A stretch of DNA of 64,000 nt from Bugula neritina. Taxonomy: Eukaryota > Bryozoa > Gymnolaemata > Cheilostomatida > Bugulidae. Made by a program: the position numbers and the translations under genes. Shown one piece after another: positions 34,701 through 45,763 of the stretch. Below the pieces are notes generated by a model. It was given only the letters and a program-made list of their open reading frames with translations, did no database searches and was not told the DNA's origin. Location of the stretch: the NCBI GenBank assembly GCA_964035545.1, contig OZ037767.1, forward strand, positions 9,414,207 to 9,478,206. The letters are read 5' to 3'. Every line of letters starts with the position of its first letter. Position 1 is the first letter of the stretch.

Positions 34701-37700
34701 AGTGAATATGGTGGGAAAATAAAAAACTAAGAATTTAGCCATCAACTTAATTCAAATTATTCATTATTACAAATAAATAGTCTATTAATTGCAAAAATGC
34801 GTTGAGTTAAAAATTAATTTTCCAGTACAGACAATCACAACTAAATGAAACCTACTCAAAGAGAAAAACAAGAAACCTACATGGGTATTAGCTATGATAA
34901 GCCAATCAGCATGAGATATAACATCTTCCACAGACACATCACCGAGTTCAAAATGCGACTTCACATTGTCTATAGTATATAGAATTTCTTTCTGCAAGTA
35001 GAGTACACAAGTGTGTAAAATGATGCATAAATGTTACACAGTATATTATGCTATATAATATATATACAGTATAACATGTCAAATATACACACAATAGAAT
35101 AGGTTATATAATACATAAGCACAGTGGAATATTACAGAGAAATATATAAATAAACACAGAGGAATATGCTACATATCCACAAAACACTATATAACAACAC
35201 TCACGCACACACATATAATATATTGATCAAACCAGCTCTATATATAGAGTGTACAACATGTTATATACATAAGAGATTATGCTATATATCCACCATACGC
35301 TATATAAGCATACACATATATATTCTTCAAACCTGCTCTGGGGTGTTCCTATCTGTGTTCCCTTGTCTCAACTTTCTCAGTCTAAGATGCAAGTCTCGCA
35401 GACACTTTGCTTTCATCTGTTCGTGCAAACAATCCATGAGTATCTCTTCCTGGTATATTTTCCCTGGCAACACAAGTTGACATTGATATTGAGTAATTGA
35501 TATTGAGTAGTTGATATTGAGAAGCCGATATTGAGTAGTTGATATTGAGTAGTTGATATTGAGTAGTTGATATTGAGAAGCTGATATTGAGTAGTTGATA
35601 TTGAGTAGTTGATATTGTGTAGTTGATATTGAGTAGTTGATATTGAGTAGCTGATATTGAGTAGTTGATTTTGAGTAGTTGATATTGAGTAGTTGATATT
35701 GAGAAGCCGATATTGAGTAGTTGATATTGAGTAGTTGATATTGAGTAGTTGATATTGAGTAGTTGATATTGAGAAGCTGGTATTGAGTAGTTGATATTGA
35801 GTATTTGATATTGAGTAGTTGAGATTGAGTAGTTGATATTGAGTGGTTAATATTGAGTAGTTGATATTGAGTAGTTGATATTGAGTAGTTGATATTGAGT
35901 AGTTGATATTGAATAGTTGATATTGAGAAGTTGATATTGTGTAGTTGATATTGAGTAGTTGATATTGAGTAGTTGATATTGAGTAGTTGATATTGAGTAG
36001 TTGATATTGAGAAGCTGATATTGAGTAGTTGATATTGAGTAGTTTATATTGAGTAGTTGATATTGAGAAGCTGATATTGAGTAGTTGATATTGAGTAGTT
36101 TATATTGCGTAGTTGATATTGAGAAGCTGATATTGAGTAGTTGATATTGAGAAGCTGATATTGAGTAGTTGATATTGAGTAGTTGATATTGAGTATTTGA
36201 TATTGAGTAGTTGAGATTGAGTAGTTGATATTGAGTGGTTAATATTGAGTAGTTGATATTGAGTAGTTGATATTGAGTAGTTGATATTGAGTAGTTGATA
36301 TTGAATAGTTGATATTGAGAAGTTGATATTGTGTAGTTGATATTGAGTAGTTGATATTGAGTAGTTGATATTGAGTAGTTGATATTGAGTAGTTGATATT
36401 GAGAAGCTGATATTGAGTAGTTGATATTGAGTAGTTTATATTGAGTAGTTGATATTGAGAAGCTGATATTGAGTAGTTGATATTGAGTAGTTTATATTGC
36501 GTAGTTGATATTGAGAAGCTGATATTGAGTAGTTGATATTGAGAAGCTGATATTGAGTAGTTGATATTGAGTAGTTGATATTGAGTAGTTGATATTGAGT
36601 AGTTGAGATTGAGTGGTTGATATTGAGTGGTTGATATTGAGTAGTTGATATTGAGTAGTTGATATTGAGTAGTTGATATTGAATAGTTGATATTGAGAAG
36701 TTGATATTGTGTAGTTGATATTGTGTAGTTGATATTGAGCAGTTGATATTGAGTAGTTGATATTGAGTAGTTGATATTGAGTAGTTGATATTGTGTAGTT
36801 GATATTGAGTAGTTGATATTGAGTAGTTGATATTGAGTAGTTGATATTGAGTAGTTGATATTTATGTTACTTAGTATCTTTAGAAAGCCACCAATTAGTG
36901 CAACAGGCAAGACTTGACAACAAGTTTACAGCATTCAGAACAATAAAACAGTTGAGTGGATAAAATGAGTCACTTACAAACCCGTGGAGGTTCCAAATGA
37001 GGAAATATTTGATCTCTAACAACAGCATTCTCATTCTTAGGAGGTCCACTGCCCCATCGGTCTTTGAAATATGGATAGGCAAACACATCTTCTCTTGCTG
37101 GTTTCACTCTGCCATTCAGTTGATTGGTCAGCTGCTTTTGGCATTCTTCCTATGAGCAGAATAAGCATGTATATTTCATTTGTGCTTAGAGCTAATCAAA
37201 ATATCAAAGCTATTTAAATAATTTCCACTTGAATTGTAAAAATAGCTGCACCCAAACCTAAACATGTCACACCCTGTGAGCCCCGAAAACAAAATACAAC
37301 TTAGTTTAAAAATAACCCAGTCATTAGTGATACTGTTCATAAAAAGTTCCACCTAAGACATCTACAACCAAAAGTTTGACATGGTTTTGCTACAGCATTA
37401 AATAATGTAATGCAGATTTTCCATCTGATGAATTTTCCTAATTTAATCAACAGATTTGCTATTAATTATTTAGCTAATTTATTTATATTAAAACTTTATT
37501 GAATGAATCAGAAAGTTAATTAGTACAAAAGAATAATATTTTCAAGGCTTGGGCCAATATCCAACACAGTCAACCAATCTGAAATTTTCTGATATATAGA
37601 AATAATTAAAATCTAGCAATCCAACACTTCAACAAAACATTTTCAAGGCTCTGTAGAACACTTTCAAAACATAACAAAAATGTTGATTTGTCAACAATGA

Positions 37701-40700
37701 AAATCTAACAAAATATTTTCAAAGCCATTGTTATTGGAATGTCATTATGATCGAAGAAGCCATTTATGCAATATTTAGCTCGTTTGCTAATTTGTTGTTC
37801 TGATATATTCTCGATTTTGCTATTGAATCTGTTCTATGCTTCACTATTTCTACAAAAACTGTTCACTGAATCATATTCACTCACTCGCTCACTCTCAGTA
37901 TTAGTCCAACTCTACGTGAGTGCGACTAATTCTCATTTTCATCTTGCTTTTGGGCCTTTGGAACGATCAAGATGAAACTTTGGTTATCAAAAGCGACAAG
38001 CTTAATCAAAAGTAAGTAAAATGTTTTTCTAACTTTATACTTCAACATTAGACTATAGCATGTAGACTGTGGCATACTGATATTGATATGCATACTGATA
38101 TTGGTACTGTTACTGTTGTCATTTAATTTTAGGCTTGTCAGTTGTTGCTATTGCTAGGTGTTGTACTTGCTATTCAGATTGATTGAAACTGTTAGTTTTG
38201 AACTCGGTGATGAGATTATTATTGTCAATCACATAACACCTATTTTTAATTATATAACTCATTAAAATCAGAACAGGTGTCAATTCCAACCACAACATAT
38301 TTTTCAACTAAATATTATATTTTAAAATTCAAGAGTTTTATTGCGCAAATTCTTTCTAGTGATAGCAAAACAAACAAGGCTTTAATAGTCAAGCTGTTTA
38401 GTTGGTCCTATGCCCTGCTATGTCACAGAAAAAGTTTCACTTCCTTGCAAATCGGTTTCATGCGGCACATAAAGATATGTAAAAAAGCGAAACTACGCTT
38501 CCAGCAAATGATCTTTATGCACAGAAGTGCTCTCCTTTGAGCAAAAAACGTTAATAACAAATAAGTTTAGTGGCTTGTAGCCAAGAGAAAAAAATAAAAA
38601 GATGACAAATCACTGCCTGTGCTGGAACGAATTTTTAAATTCGTAGTTCATCTGAATTGAGTGTTTGAATGTTTGGATTGTTTTAGAGCCATTTATTCAA
38701 ATTTATATTTAGAAAAACATACATGATTCTGCTCTATATCTAATATCATGTTGACCTGTTACTACTACCTTTCATTGTTGTTGGTAGTGACCTTATTTTT
38801 ATGATCTAACCTGCAGAAGTACATTTATGCTCACTGTGATGTCAAAATAATATAAAGAATAGTATATATTAAGTTAAGTATTCGTTCAGCTTATGTAAAA
38901 CAGCATTGAGGTTGATGCCGACTGATCTTTACATATGTTTATCAAGTGACTGAGGAAATAAAAATTACATGGAGCGAACAATGAGTGAATTAAAAAATTG
39001 AGTGCTGCTATTGTAGTAACTAACGAAGATGGCTCAAGAAACGTTACCAAGATGGCCATATTTGGCATGACTGGTTTAGCGTGTGCATCACTCGCTTCTT
39101 ACAAGCTCTACAAGTGGCTGGGGAGAACAAGCATTCCCGTCTCAGATAAGGTTGGAGACAATGACAATGCTCAAAGTAGCAGCGATGAAGCTCCTAAGTC
39201 GAACGGTTCGACAACTCAGGCTAATGAAGAAAGTACTCCGGTAAGTAGAAAGTTCAGTCGATATCGTCTATCGCTAACGTCTAAAATCACTATTTTTACC
39301 TGTGCCGATTTCACTTGTGCCATATTTAATAGACACTGTTTCAAGCGTGCAGCAGAAACTCTTGAAAATATATATAAATAACAGCAACTCTTGCAAAACG
39401 ACTGCCAAATAATACAGCAAATTATAAAAATGTTTTACAAGTATAGTGATCTTTGATGTACACAATCATGAGCTTAATATGGGACTTGCTGCCGCAGCCA
39501 AAGTATTTTTTATATTCTTTCAATTTGAAGTTTGCAGGTGTATAGTATAGTTTTGATTCATTTCAATGATAGTTTCTATATTTATACCCAACAGATATTT
39601 ACAACGTAATTGCTCAAATATAGTTTTATATATACCAATGTATATCTTGATCTTGACAAGCTACACCTTGTTTAGAAAACTTCAAGGATGCAATATTACT
39701 ACTGTTGTGGAAAATAAAAAAGTATTTCCAATATTTTAATTTTAAAACAGTTGAAACAGTTATTTTGCTAGATAAGCTACAATACAATCCATTCCCCCTA
39801 TGGCCTATGTGAAGCCTGGCTAACCACCTCCTTTATGACAAACACCCTGTCGTGAATATAAATACACTGTGATATTTTAGGCATGTGATATGATAAGTAA
39901 ATTCTGAGCATTATAGATATATAGGCTCAACTAAGTTCTAGAAAAAGACTGAAAATCATACCCAAACTCAAAATCTAAATGTTTAGTGAAGAAACTATAG
40001 CAAAAAAGTTATAGACCGAGGCTCAGCAATGTAGTAGAAGGTTACTCCATGCATTGTTAGTCTCGATTACAATGAAAGCTCAATCTATTTTGTAGACCTC
40101 CAACGCAACCTCTCAGGCTATCAAAGAAAAAGAACATGGCAACGGGCTCTTTAAGAAAAAACTATACCCTCAGGCTCTCAACTCATACCAAAAAGCTTTG
40201 GAGCTCTGTCCCAAAGAGGAAGTTAAACTGTTAGCCGTTCTGCACCAGAATAGAGCAGCTGTTCACGAGTGCAAGGTAAACCTGTTGTCTCATATTTTGA
40301 TTATGTCACAAACACTATGCTAGGGTCACTATGTCTGCATTTTATCTGAATTGAACGCAGAGTAAACTGTATTGCTTTATATCTTTCATCTATACAAGAC
40401 AATAGTTACGATTTGCATTTCCGACAGAAAAACTGGAAAACTGCGGTGGCAGAGTGTACAGAAGCCATAAGATACGACTCAGCCTACCAAAAAGCATATT
40501 CACGAAGAGGGAGAGCCAATTCAGAAATTAGAAAATTCAAAGAAGCGAAGAAAGGTGATAATCAGATGTTTTCAATAAAGCTATAATCTAGGATAAGAAA
40601 AGAGCCACTTTGCCTCGGCGCAGTATTTCACTCTGTAATCTTTATGATGTGTCCATGGTGATGGTAAATGTGTCCTAAAAAGATTTAGCAAACCCAGCTA

Positions 40701-43700
40701 TTTCTCAATCCTGGCTGCAATGCACGTATTTTATGTGCTTCTAAAATTTATATACTAACCGGCTATTGCAGATCTGGCTGTTGGCTATTACCTGCAGAAT
40801 TCCCCCAGCGAGGCGGCAAAGCAATCTTTAATCCTGGCCGTAGAGAAAGATGCGGAAACTGCAGTTGTCACCTACATGAAGGTGTGCTTGCAGCAAAATT
40901 ATTAAAACTTTTAAACACTTATTATTTCGCACCATGTTTTCTTGGTTACGTTCTGTTACCAGAGGTGATGAAAATTACCTTCTGTTTACAATAGGTTTCT
41001 ATTTTATAGAATCGGCAGCCCGTGCTGATTAGTGCTGAGAACGTGAGATCATATATGGCCAGCTTTCGGTTCGATCCAGTGAGCACTATCCTCGCAAAAT
41101 TTTCTGCACCAGTTGAGGGGAACAGGTTAGAGTGATATTTGCTAACAAAAACTAAAATATGTCATTTCTTAAGAAAATTCAAAAGTATGTTTTTCAATCA
41201 CAATGAAAATTGCAAATTTGATAAGCTTCTTTTGTTCTATTCATGTGTACTTAACACCTATTTAATGCTCTGTAAAAATGTATTGCAAGTTTGTAAACTT
41301 TAATAAGGTTATATAACATGCCCTATACATATTTTTGCAAATGCGTTTTTAGGGTCCCTTTCCAAGTTGCATGTCACCAGTTTGAGGTGAAAGAATACGA
41401 CGCAGTGCTTCCACATTTAGACCAACAAATGGCACTAGGAGGCAACAATGGGTACTTAAAAGAAACGTTGTTACTCAGGGCGACATTCAGGGTCTTAGCT
41501 GGCTTGCCCGAAAAAGCCGAATCAGACATCGCCAAGCTCATGAGCATTAATGGCCTACCACCTAGGGTAGGTGTAACAAGCAGTGTTTGTAGCTCATCAA
41601 GAAATTCTTTTGAAATCATGCTTTCCTTTTGAGTTAGTTTATATTGTGTTTTCTTTTTGTTTTTAGTACATGTCTGCCGCACTTTTGCGGAAAGCTCTCT
41701 TGGCAATGGCCAAGATCAACACGTATGATGCCTTCCTGATGATGGCTGATGCCATCGCGTGTGATCCTAAGAATGGTGATATATATCATCATCGAGGCCA
41801 GGTAATGTAAGACCAGGTTTATTGTGGTCGTCTTGCCTTTGTGCAGTATTTCACACTGTGTCAATTGTGATCTTTGCATGTATATCATACACTTGTCTTA
41901 GTAAGCATTGATTAATTTAGCTGCTTTTTAATTCCGCCTGCAATCATACATAATAGATGAAGTGAGAGTGCATGGTGGAATAGATGATTGAGATGCAGAG
42001 CCCAAATGTGTTTGTATGTGTGTGCAGGACCAGCATGCCTGGACATGCTTTACAGCAGTTAACATTATCTAGAGCTAGAATCCTCTGAAAAATGAAGCTT
42101 GAAAACTGTCTTTTCAGTTACTTTTTACAGCATCATCTTCTATGAACTGACAAATATGAAAACATCCAGTGCACGTTTAATTTGCATAAAATATGTCTAT
42201 ATATAGTTTAATTAGCCATGAGTGAGTTTTTTCTTCTATATATTCAGTCCTAATTGCTATCTTTGCAGATTAACCTGCTGATGGGTGACATGATAAGCTG
42301 CATGGACGATACTGAAAAAGCCATCCAGTACAACAAGACGGAGGTGCCAGCTCTTGTCTTTCAGCAGAAAATGTGTGGTAAGTCATCTTAATCAGTCCTC
42401 TTTTACTACATTATCCCTCGCCTAAAGTCTAACTCACACTGATGAAAAAAAGCTTTCTAAACTCATATAGCACTAGAGTCTCCTGTTCTTGCATAAACTG
42501 ATTGTGAATTGGTGCATTCATGAAACTAGTTAACTGTATTTAGTATTCTCAGGTAAGCTAATGCCAGTAAATTCATGTTGATTATCATAGAGTTGCAAAT
42601 GGCAATACATGCAAAGAGAGAGGAGGATCTCAATGATCTTTTGTCGGAGATGAAAAATATGCTGGAAAAACACTCCACTGAGCCCAAAATCTGGGGCCTC
42701 TATGCTCAAATGCTCATCTCATTAGGCAATGGTGAGAAAGCTCAAGAAGTTTATGACCAGGCTATCGCCTGCTGCCCCAACCGCCCGACTCTCTACATTC
42801 AGGCATCGTAAGTACTATTTATAACTTAGGTGAATTAATTTGCCTATTCAAGTGTTTACTTTAGTTGCACACACTTTTGATATATATGGATATATATATA
42901 TATGCTTGCATGAATCTGATGAACTTGTAGTCAACTGCTGATCTCATCGGATAAGGGTTTGGAGAAAGCCCTCACCTACCTCAACAAGGCTAAAGAAATA
43001 GACCCTTACTATGAAAACACATACTCTCACCTTGGACATGTATATCTTAAACTGTGAGTACTTTTTTCATACTAAACTTTTTCCCCTGAAGCTTTGAGCT
43101 AACATTTAGCTACTATATAGTAAATTTTTATTGAAAAACTGCAATGCTGTTTTGACTCGCAATACCTCATTGTTCCGGGCTAACTGATTTACTAGAAACT
43201 CATTTTCTCCATACCACAATTTTGCATGTCTGCTATCAGCTATGTTTACCTATTTACATTGAAAGTGTTGAGGGAGAGTTCAGTTATGCACACCAATCAT
43301 CTTGGTAGAGCCATACAAAGTTTTAGTCAGCTATTTTAACAATAATAGTGATTGCCGAATATTTGTTAAATACATTGTGATTTGCAGAGGCAAGATAGAT
43401 GAAGCTCTGGAGAGCTACCAGAAACTTCTTGAATACAGCAGAAATGCTCCCGACGTTAAAAATGCTATGATGATGGTTAGCTCTGTCGAAGCTCAGCTAG
43501 AGATGAAAAAGAACTTTGCCATGGAAGTTCCGAACATCTTTCAAAACTAATAGCCAGTTCGGCTATCGTGATGGTGTTTCCTATTGGATCAACTCAAACA
43601 ATCAAGCCATTGCATAAAACATTACATGGCTAGTAGCATATGCTTTAGCTATCAACTTCTACCAACTGGAGTCTAGAATGTTGTGTAAGTGGTCAGCTAA

Positions 43701-45763
43701 CCAGAGTGGTGAAGTGACAGACAGCACATATTATGATTATTGGGCTTATACCCTAGCTGTTACCCAGCATGATCATGCTTAACTTTTCCCAGGCTGACAA
43801 AAAAGTTTTAAAAATTTTATTGTACTATACATTTGCGTGCTATTATTAAAATAAATGTTGAAACGTTCAGTTTCCAAAAACATGGTGTGTCCACCCTTGG
43901 AGTGTAATGAGTGAAAGATAATTGGAGGTTACTTCTAGACTAATATATATTAATATACATGAAATTACTGTGAGATTCCTTTATAACCACATGATTTCTA
44001 AGCAAACAAACTTCAAATATCAAGTTTAGACATAATATCACTTATATTCAGAAAAAACATGTCCGGACTAGTAGCACTGTGACTATTAAAACTATGACTC
44101 AACTATTACCACAGTAATTATTACTACTCACGCAAGTGTATAATCACCATCTCTGTGAGAAAACCCCTGATGGAAAAGGTTTTCGTTCTAGCGGGCCGAG
44201 GACTTATTTAGATGAGGGCAGAGAGGCAATTATGACTGGATGCTCCTACTAACATCACCAATGTCCTTTGTAGGGGTTCAAACCCATGACTTCATGATTA
44301 CTAAGCAAATGCTCCAACCCCTAGAACACAACTGCTCCCTATAATGACTGTTACTACTCTGACTGATACATTACAATTGTGACTGAACTAACGTTACCTG
44401 ATTCTGTATATTCTTATCCAACAACTCTTTCAAGTTACCAAGGTGCATCCGCAGCAACTCCTGGTAAGCCAAATTCAACTTCAGTGCAGTTTCTAGGGTA
44501 TCACCCAATTCTTCTTTAGAACCGTCTTCCATATCATTAGTGATGCTTTTTTCAACATCACCTTCTCCTCTAATATCATATACAGATACATATATATATA
44601 TAAATCATATAAACCCTGTTCTGGCTGGAAGCTTACACGACTTCCCCTGTTGGTGGGATATCATCACTGCTTTCACAGACAGAACTTGGGGTCTGAATAT
44701 ACATGATTTTCCGATATTTCCAAAAGTACTACTTCAAAACTGCAAGGTGGTAGATTCAAACAACGCAGCATATCCATATATGTATTAGCTATTATCTACG
44801 GACTGTTTGAAGGTGGTAGATTCAAACAATTTTGTTTGGCAACACATTTTGTGCTCATGCTAATAATACTATTGCTGACTACTCTTAGCTGCCTTGACAC
44901 ATAGCTTAATAATTTAGCTGGCTTAAAAGTTTAAACTTCACATGAAAATATTACTTCTAAAAACTGCATCATAACATTTATGATGCAAGATAAAATACTT
45001 GCCGGTGAATATACGTTGTACTGATCGCTGAAGTAGATCCAGTGGAGAACGGATCAACGTGGCCTTGACCTGAACTACCTTGACCTGAACAGGTGTGTAG
45101 CTCACCATCTTCATCACTATCTTCTTCCACTACTTGGTGAGAATCACCTTCAATACACAGAATGTACATGAAAAGGTAAACAAGCTGCTCTATGCTATAT
45201 GATTAATAAACACCACACTGACAACTTCTAGATAACATTTAAATTCCCTCAGACTTCTTATTTTAGTTTTATATTGCAAGGAGGATGTATCTATATCAAG
45301 TATTCAGGGTTATTATTCAAATTTCATAATTTACTCAAAACAATTAAGAGAACGTTTCATTGATGGCCGGTTGCTGTGCATGTATACACAGGCCTATAGT
45401 TAAATGTGCATATTCCTTTTTCTAAAGTTATCTAGTATAGTACAGTATATCAGCAAAAACATTTATTTCCTTATTTCAAGTTTCAACTGTTGGTAAAATC
45501 TAAGCACGCTTCTTCAGCAAAATATTTTTTCACCAAATTAGTGGAGGAAAAATAACCAGCCACCAGTTAATATAAGCATAGGTAGTGGTGTAGGACTAAG
45601 GCTTAAGCATTGCTCAAGAACCAGCATTTTAAAATTTCAAGTTCAAAAGTGCTAACATACTGTGTTGACAAAGAGGGGTGTTACCTTGTTGGTGAACACT
45701 TGACTGCAGCACAAGCTGTATTTGGTGTATGTCATCATCTAATTTTTCACCTTCTAAATCCAT
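22771..45763 (-). CDS. SNAPC4: SNAPC4 (SNAP190), Myb subunit of the snRNA-activating protein complex, 19 modelled exons
   Basis: Exons in transcript order: 45763-45685, 45147-45015, 44569-44398, 37149-36978, 35463-35333, 34991-34881, 34276-34112, 33625-33475, 33365-33265, 29827-29584, 29441-29316, 29057-~28835, 27715-27608, 27405-27205, 26755-26631, 26476-26429 (tentative), 25239-25113, 24294-24108, 23528-22771. It gives about 1,100 aa. Known SNAPC4 subunits bind the proximal sequence element of snRNA gene promoters for Pol II and Pol III. Visible family marks are the N-terminal MDLEGEKLDDDIHQI, the LNLAYQELLRMHL segment, YPYFKDRWGSGPPKNEN, then about four and a half Myb repeats from exon 6 to exon 11 (tryptophans in RSLWSASED, APWTQEKE, RPWTQKEDQ, MRWSLEED). 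The C-terminal half is poorly conserved, with LPYLLPP near exon 15 and an acidic end. The exon 12 donor is unresolved: the frame needs phase 0, but the obvious GT sites there would make a stop. TOMM70 copy A lies inside intron 3 on the other strand. Confidence 0.87.
24425..24560. repeat. ATAGACATGACATAGAATAG repeat
   Basis: Imperfect repeats of GACATGACATAGAATAGACAT-like units lie in the SNAPC4 intron between exons 17 and 18. They encode nothing. Confidence 0.75.
24715..24918. repeat. 15-bp minisatellite CACAGTAGCAATAGT
   Basis: About thirteen near-identical 15-bp units occur in the SNAPC4 intron between exons 17 and 18. The unit is a multiple of three, so the array reads open as a CDYCY repeat on the minus strand, which is not a gene. 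Confidence 0.95.
26237..26300 (+). mobile_element. possible tRNA-derived SINE head
   Basis: A-box-like TAGCTCCGAGTCAG is followed about 30 bp later by B-box-like TGTTCAATCCC on the plus strand, inside a SNAPC4 intron. The cloverleaf does not fold convincingly, so a SINE remnant is more likely than a tRNA gene. Confidence 0.35.
29914..31195. mobile_element. 1.28-kb non-autonomous DNA transposon with TA duplication
   Basis: Terminal inverted repeats GGGGTAACGGGGGCACA and TGTGCCCCCGTTACCCC are perfect over 17 bp and flanked on both sides by TA (29912-29913 and 31196-31197). TA duplications are typical of Tc1/mariner/pogo elements. Further internal motifs repeat the ends (GCCCCGGTACC, GTACCCCGGTC). 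No transposase is encoded. It lies in SNAPC4 intron 9. Confidence 0.85.
31430..33148 (+). mobile_element. 1.72-kb pogo-like DNA transposon, internally deleted
   Basis: Terminal inverted repeats CCGTAAAATGGGGTAAC and GTTACCCCATTTTACGG are perfect and bounded by TA at 31428-31429 and 33149-33150. Subterminal GGGGTAACTTTGGCCAC motifs recur near both ends. The interior keeps only the N-terminal DNA-binding part of a pogo-type transposase (32290-32648) and no DDE catalytic core. Same SNAPC4 intron 9 as the preceding element, but with different termini. Confidence 0.85.
32290..32648 (+). pseudogene. pogo/CENP-B-type transposase N-terminal fragment
   Basis: Two frames together read as a CENP-B-type helix-turn-helix region. 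First comes KLKPGRQTVLSQVEEVAIVD (about 32297-32353), then after a frameshift near 32350 comes LAQWGFPLDKTDFRIIVKTY with FKGNYPQDHW and SFMSRHKD further on. This order is known from pogo/Jerky-like transposases. The catalytic domain is missing, and the frame ends after about 100 codons, so it cannot mobilise itself. Confidence 0.65.
33716..34092. repeat. 12-bp array TATACTACAGTG with an inverted central block
   Basis: Six or seven units read TATACTACAGTG (33716-33798), then about nine read as the reverse complement CACTGTAGTATA (33799-33910), then about fifteen revert to the first orientation (33911-34092). The array fills most of the 486-bp SNAPC4 intron 7 and stops about 14 bp from the exon 7 donor (34106-34111). 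Its long open frames are repeat artefacts. Confidence 0.95.
35484..36861. repeat. 14-bp minisatellite TTGATATTGAGTAG with higher-order structure
   Basis: About 98 units of 14 bp make up 91 percent of SNAPC4 intron 4. Variant units (GTATTTGATATTGAG, TTGAGATTGAG, GTGGTTAATATTG) appear in the same order at 35801 and 36193. That is a 392-bp spacing, exactly 28 units, so a block was itself duplicated. A minus-strand open frame through it is meaningless. Confidence 0.95.
37972..38182 (+). CDS. candidate two-exon microprotein upstream of TOMM70-A (29 aa)
   Basis: Not a recognised family. ATG at 37972 (context ATCAAGATGA) opens exon 37972-38011, which ends AAAA before a perfect GTAAGT donor. An acceptor (AATTTTAG) precedes exon 38133-38182, which ends in TGA. 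The predicted peptide starts MKLWLSKATSLIK, has a short hydrophobic middle and ends CCTCYSD. Copy B keeps the start, both splice sites, the stop and the C-terminal CCTCYSD, with a 9-nt in-frame insertion. It lies in SNAPC4 intron 3, about 0.9 kb before TOMM70-A on the same strand. It could instead be a spliced 5' leader of TOMM70 containing a short upstream frame, or chance. Confidence 0.3.
39052..43550 (+). CDS. TOMM70: TOMM70 copy A, mitochondrial import receptor TOM70, 11 exons
   Basis: Exons: 39052-39240, 40096-40275, 40428-40554, 40772-40881, 41010-41125, 41353-41566, 41667-41801, 42269-42377, 42591-42807, 42931-43053, 43388-43550. Phases agree throughout, giving 560 aa (human about 608). 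TOM70 is an outer-membrane receptor that takes carrier-type preproteins from Hsp70/Hsp90. Residues 2-20 ([19 protein letters not shown]) are the membrane anchor. A Ser/Asn/Asp-rich linker follows, then TPR repeats. The chaperone-binding carboxylate clamp is visible as K75, N79, N115, K145 and R149 (KEHGN, NRAA, KAYSRRG). The motifs LLLRATF and YHHRGQ are hallmarks of the family. The start is the ATG in ACCAAGATGG; the frame is open for about 20 codons upstream but has no ATG. The gene lies wholly inside SNAPC4 intron 3, antisense to it. Confidence 0.93.
39474..39881. other. segment of TOMM70-A intron 1 missing from copy B
   Basis: About 408 bp separate two blocks that are contiguous in TOMM70-B (junction near 56909 in B, after ATCATGAGC). 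No terminal repeats or target duplication are visible, so a deletion in B is as likely as an insertion in A. Confidence 0.6.
43850..43855 (+). promoter_or_regulatory. polyadenylation signal AATAAA of TOMM70-A
   Basis: AATAAA lies 300 bp past the TOMM70-A stop and is conserved at the equivalent place in copy B. Confidence 0.6.
44148..44341 (-). mobile_element. tRNA-derived SINE, family 1, copy 2
   Basis: Same body as 20411-20602. On the minus strand it has an A-box-like segment (GTTCTAGGGGTTGG) and a B box GGGTTTGAACCCC. It sits between TOMM70-A and SNAPC4 exon 3 and is present at the same place in unit B, so it predates the duplication. Confidence 0.75.

Noticed and set aside
24715-36861. 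Regular short arrays (24715-24918 and 35484-36861) that superficially resemble CRISPR
   Set aside because: Units are contiguous without unique spacers, in introns of an animal gene.
36239-36910. 223-codon frame with YQLLNINYSISTT repeats
   Set aside because: A 14-bp intronic minisatellite reads open in every turn of 42 nt; it lies between two SNAPC4 exons.
38277-38540. 87-codon plus-strand frame, with a counterpart at 55728-55991
   Set aside because: The two copies differ by compensating frame-shifting indels and many replacements, unlike the neighbouring TOMM70 exons, so no coding constraint is evident.
38998-39051. TOMM70 start at the TTG before SAAIVV
   Set aside because: TTG is not a normal start here; the ATG at 39052 has a good Kozak context and gives the expected membrane anchor at the N-terminus.
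41374-41706. Antisense open frames over TOMM70 exons, also 58404-58919
   Set aside because: They are shadows of the real plus-strand exons.
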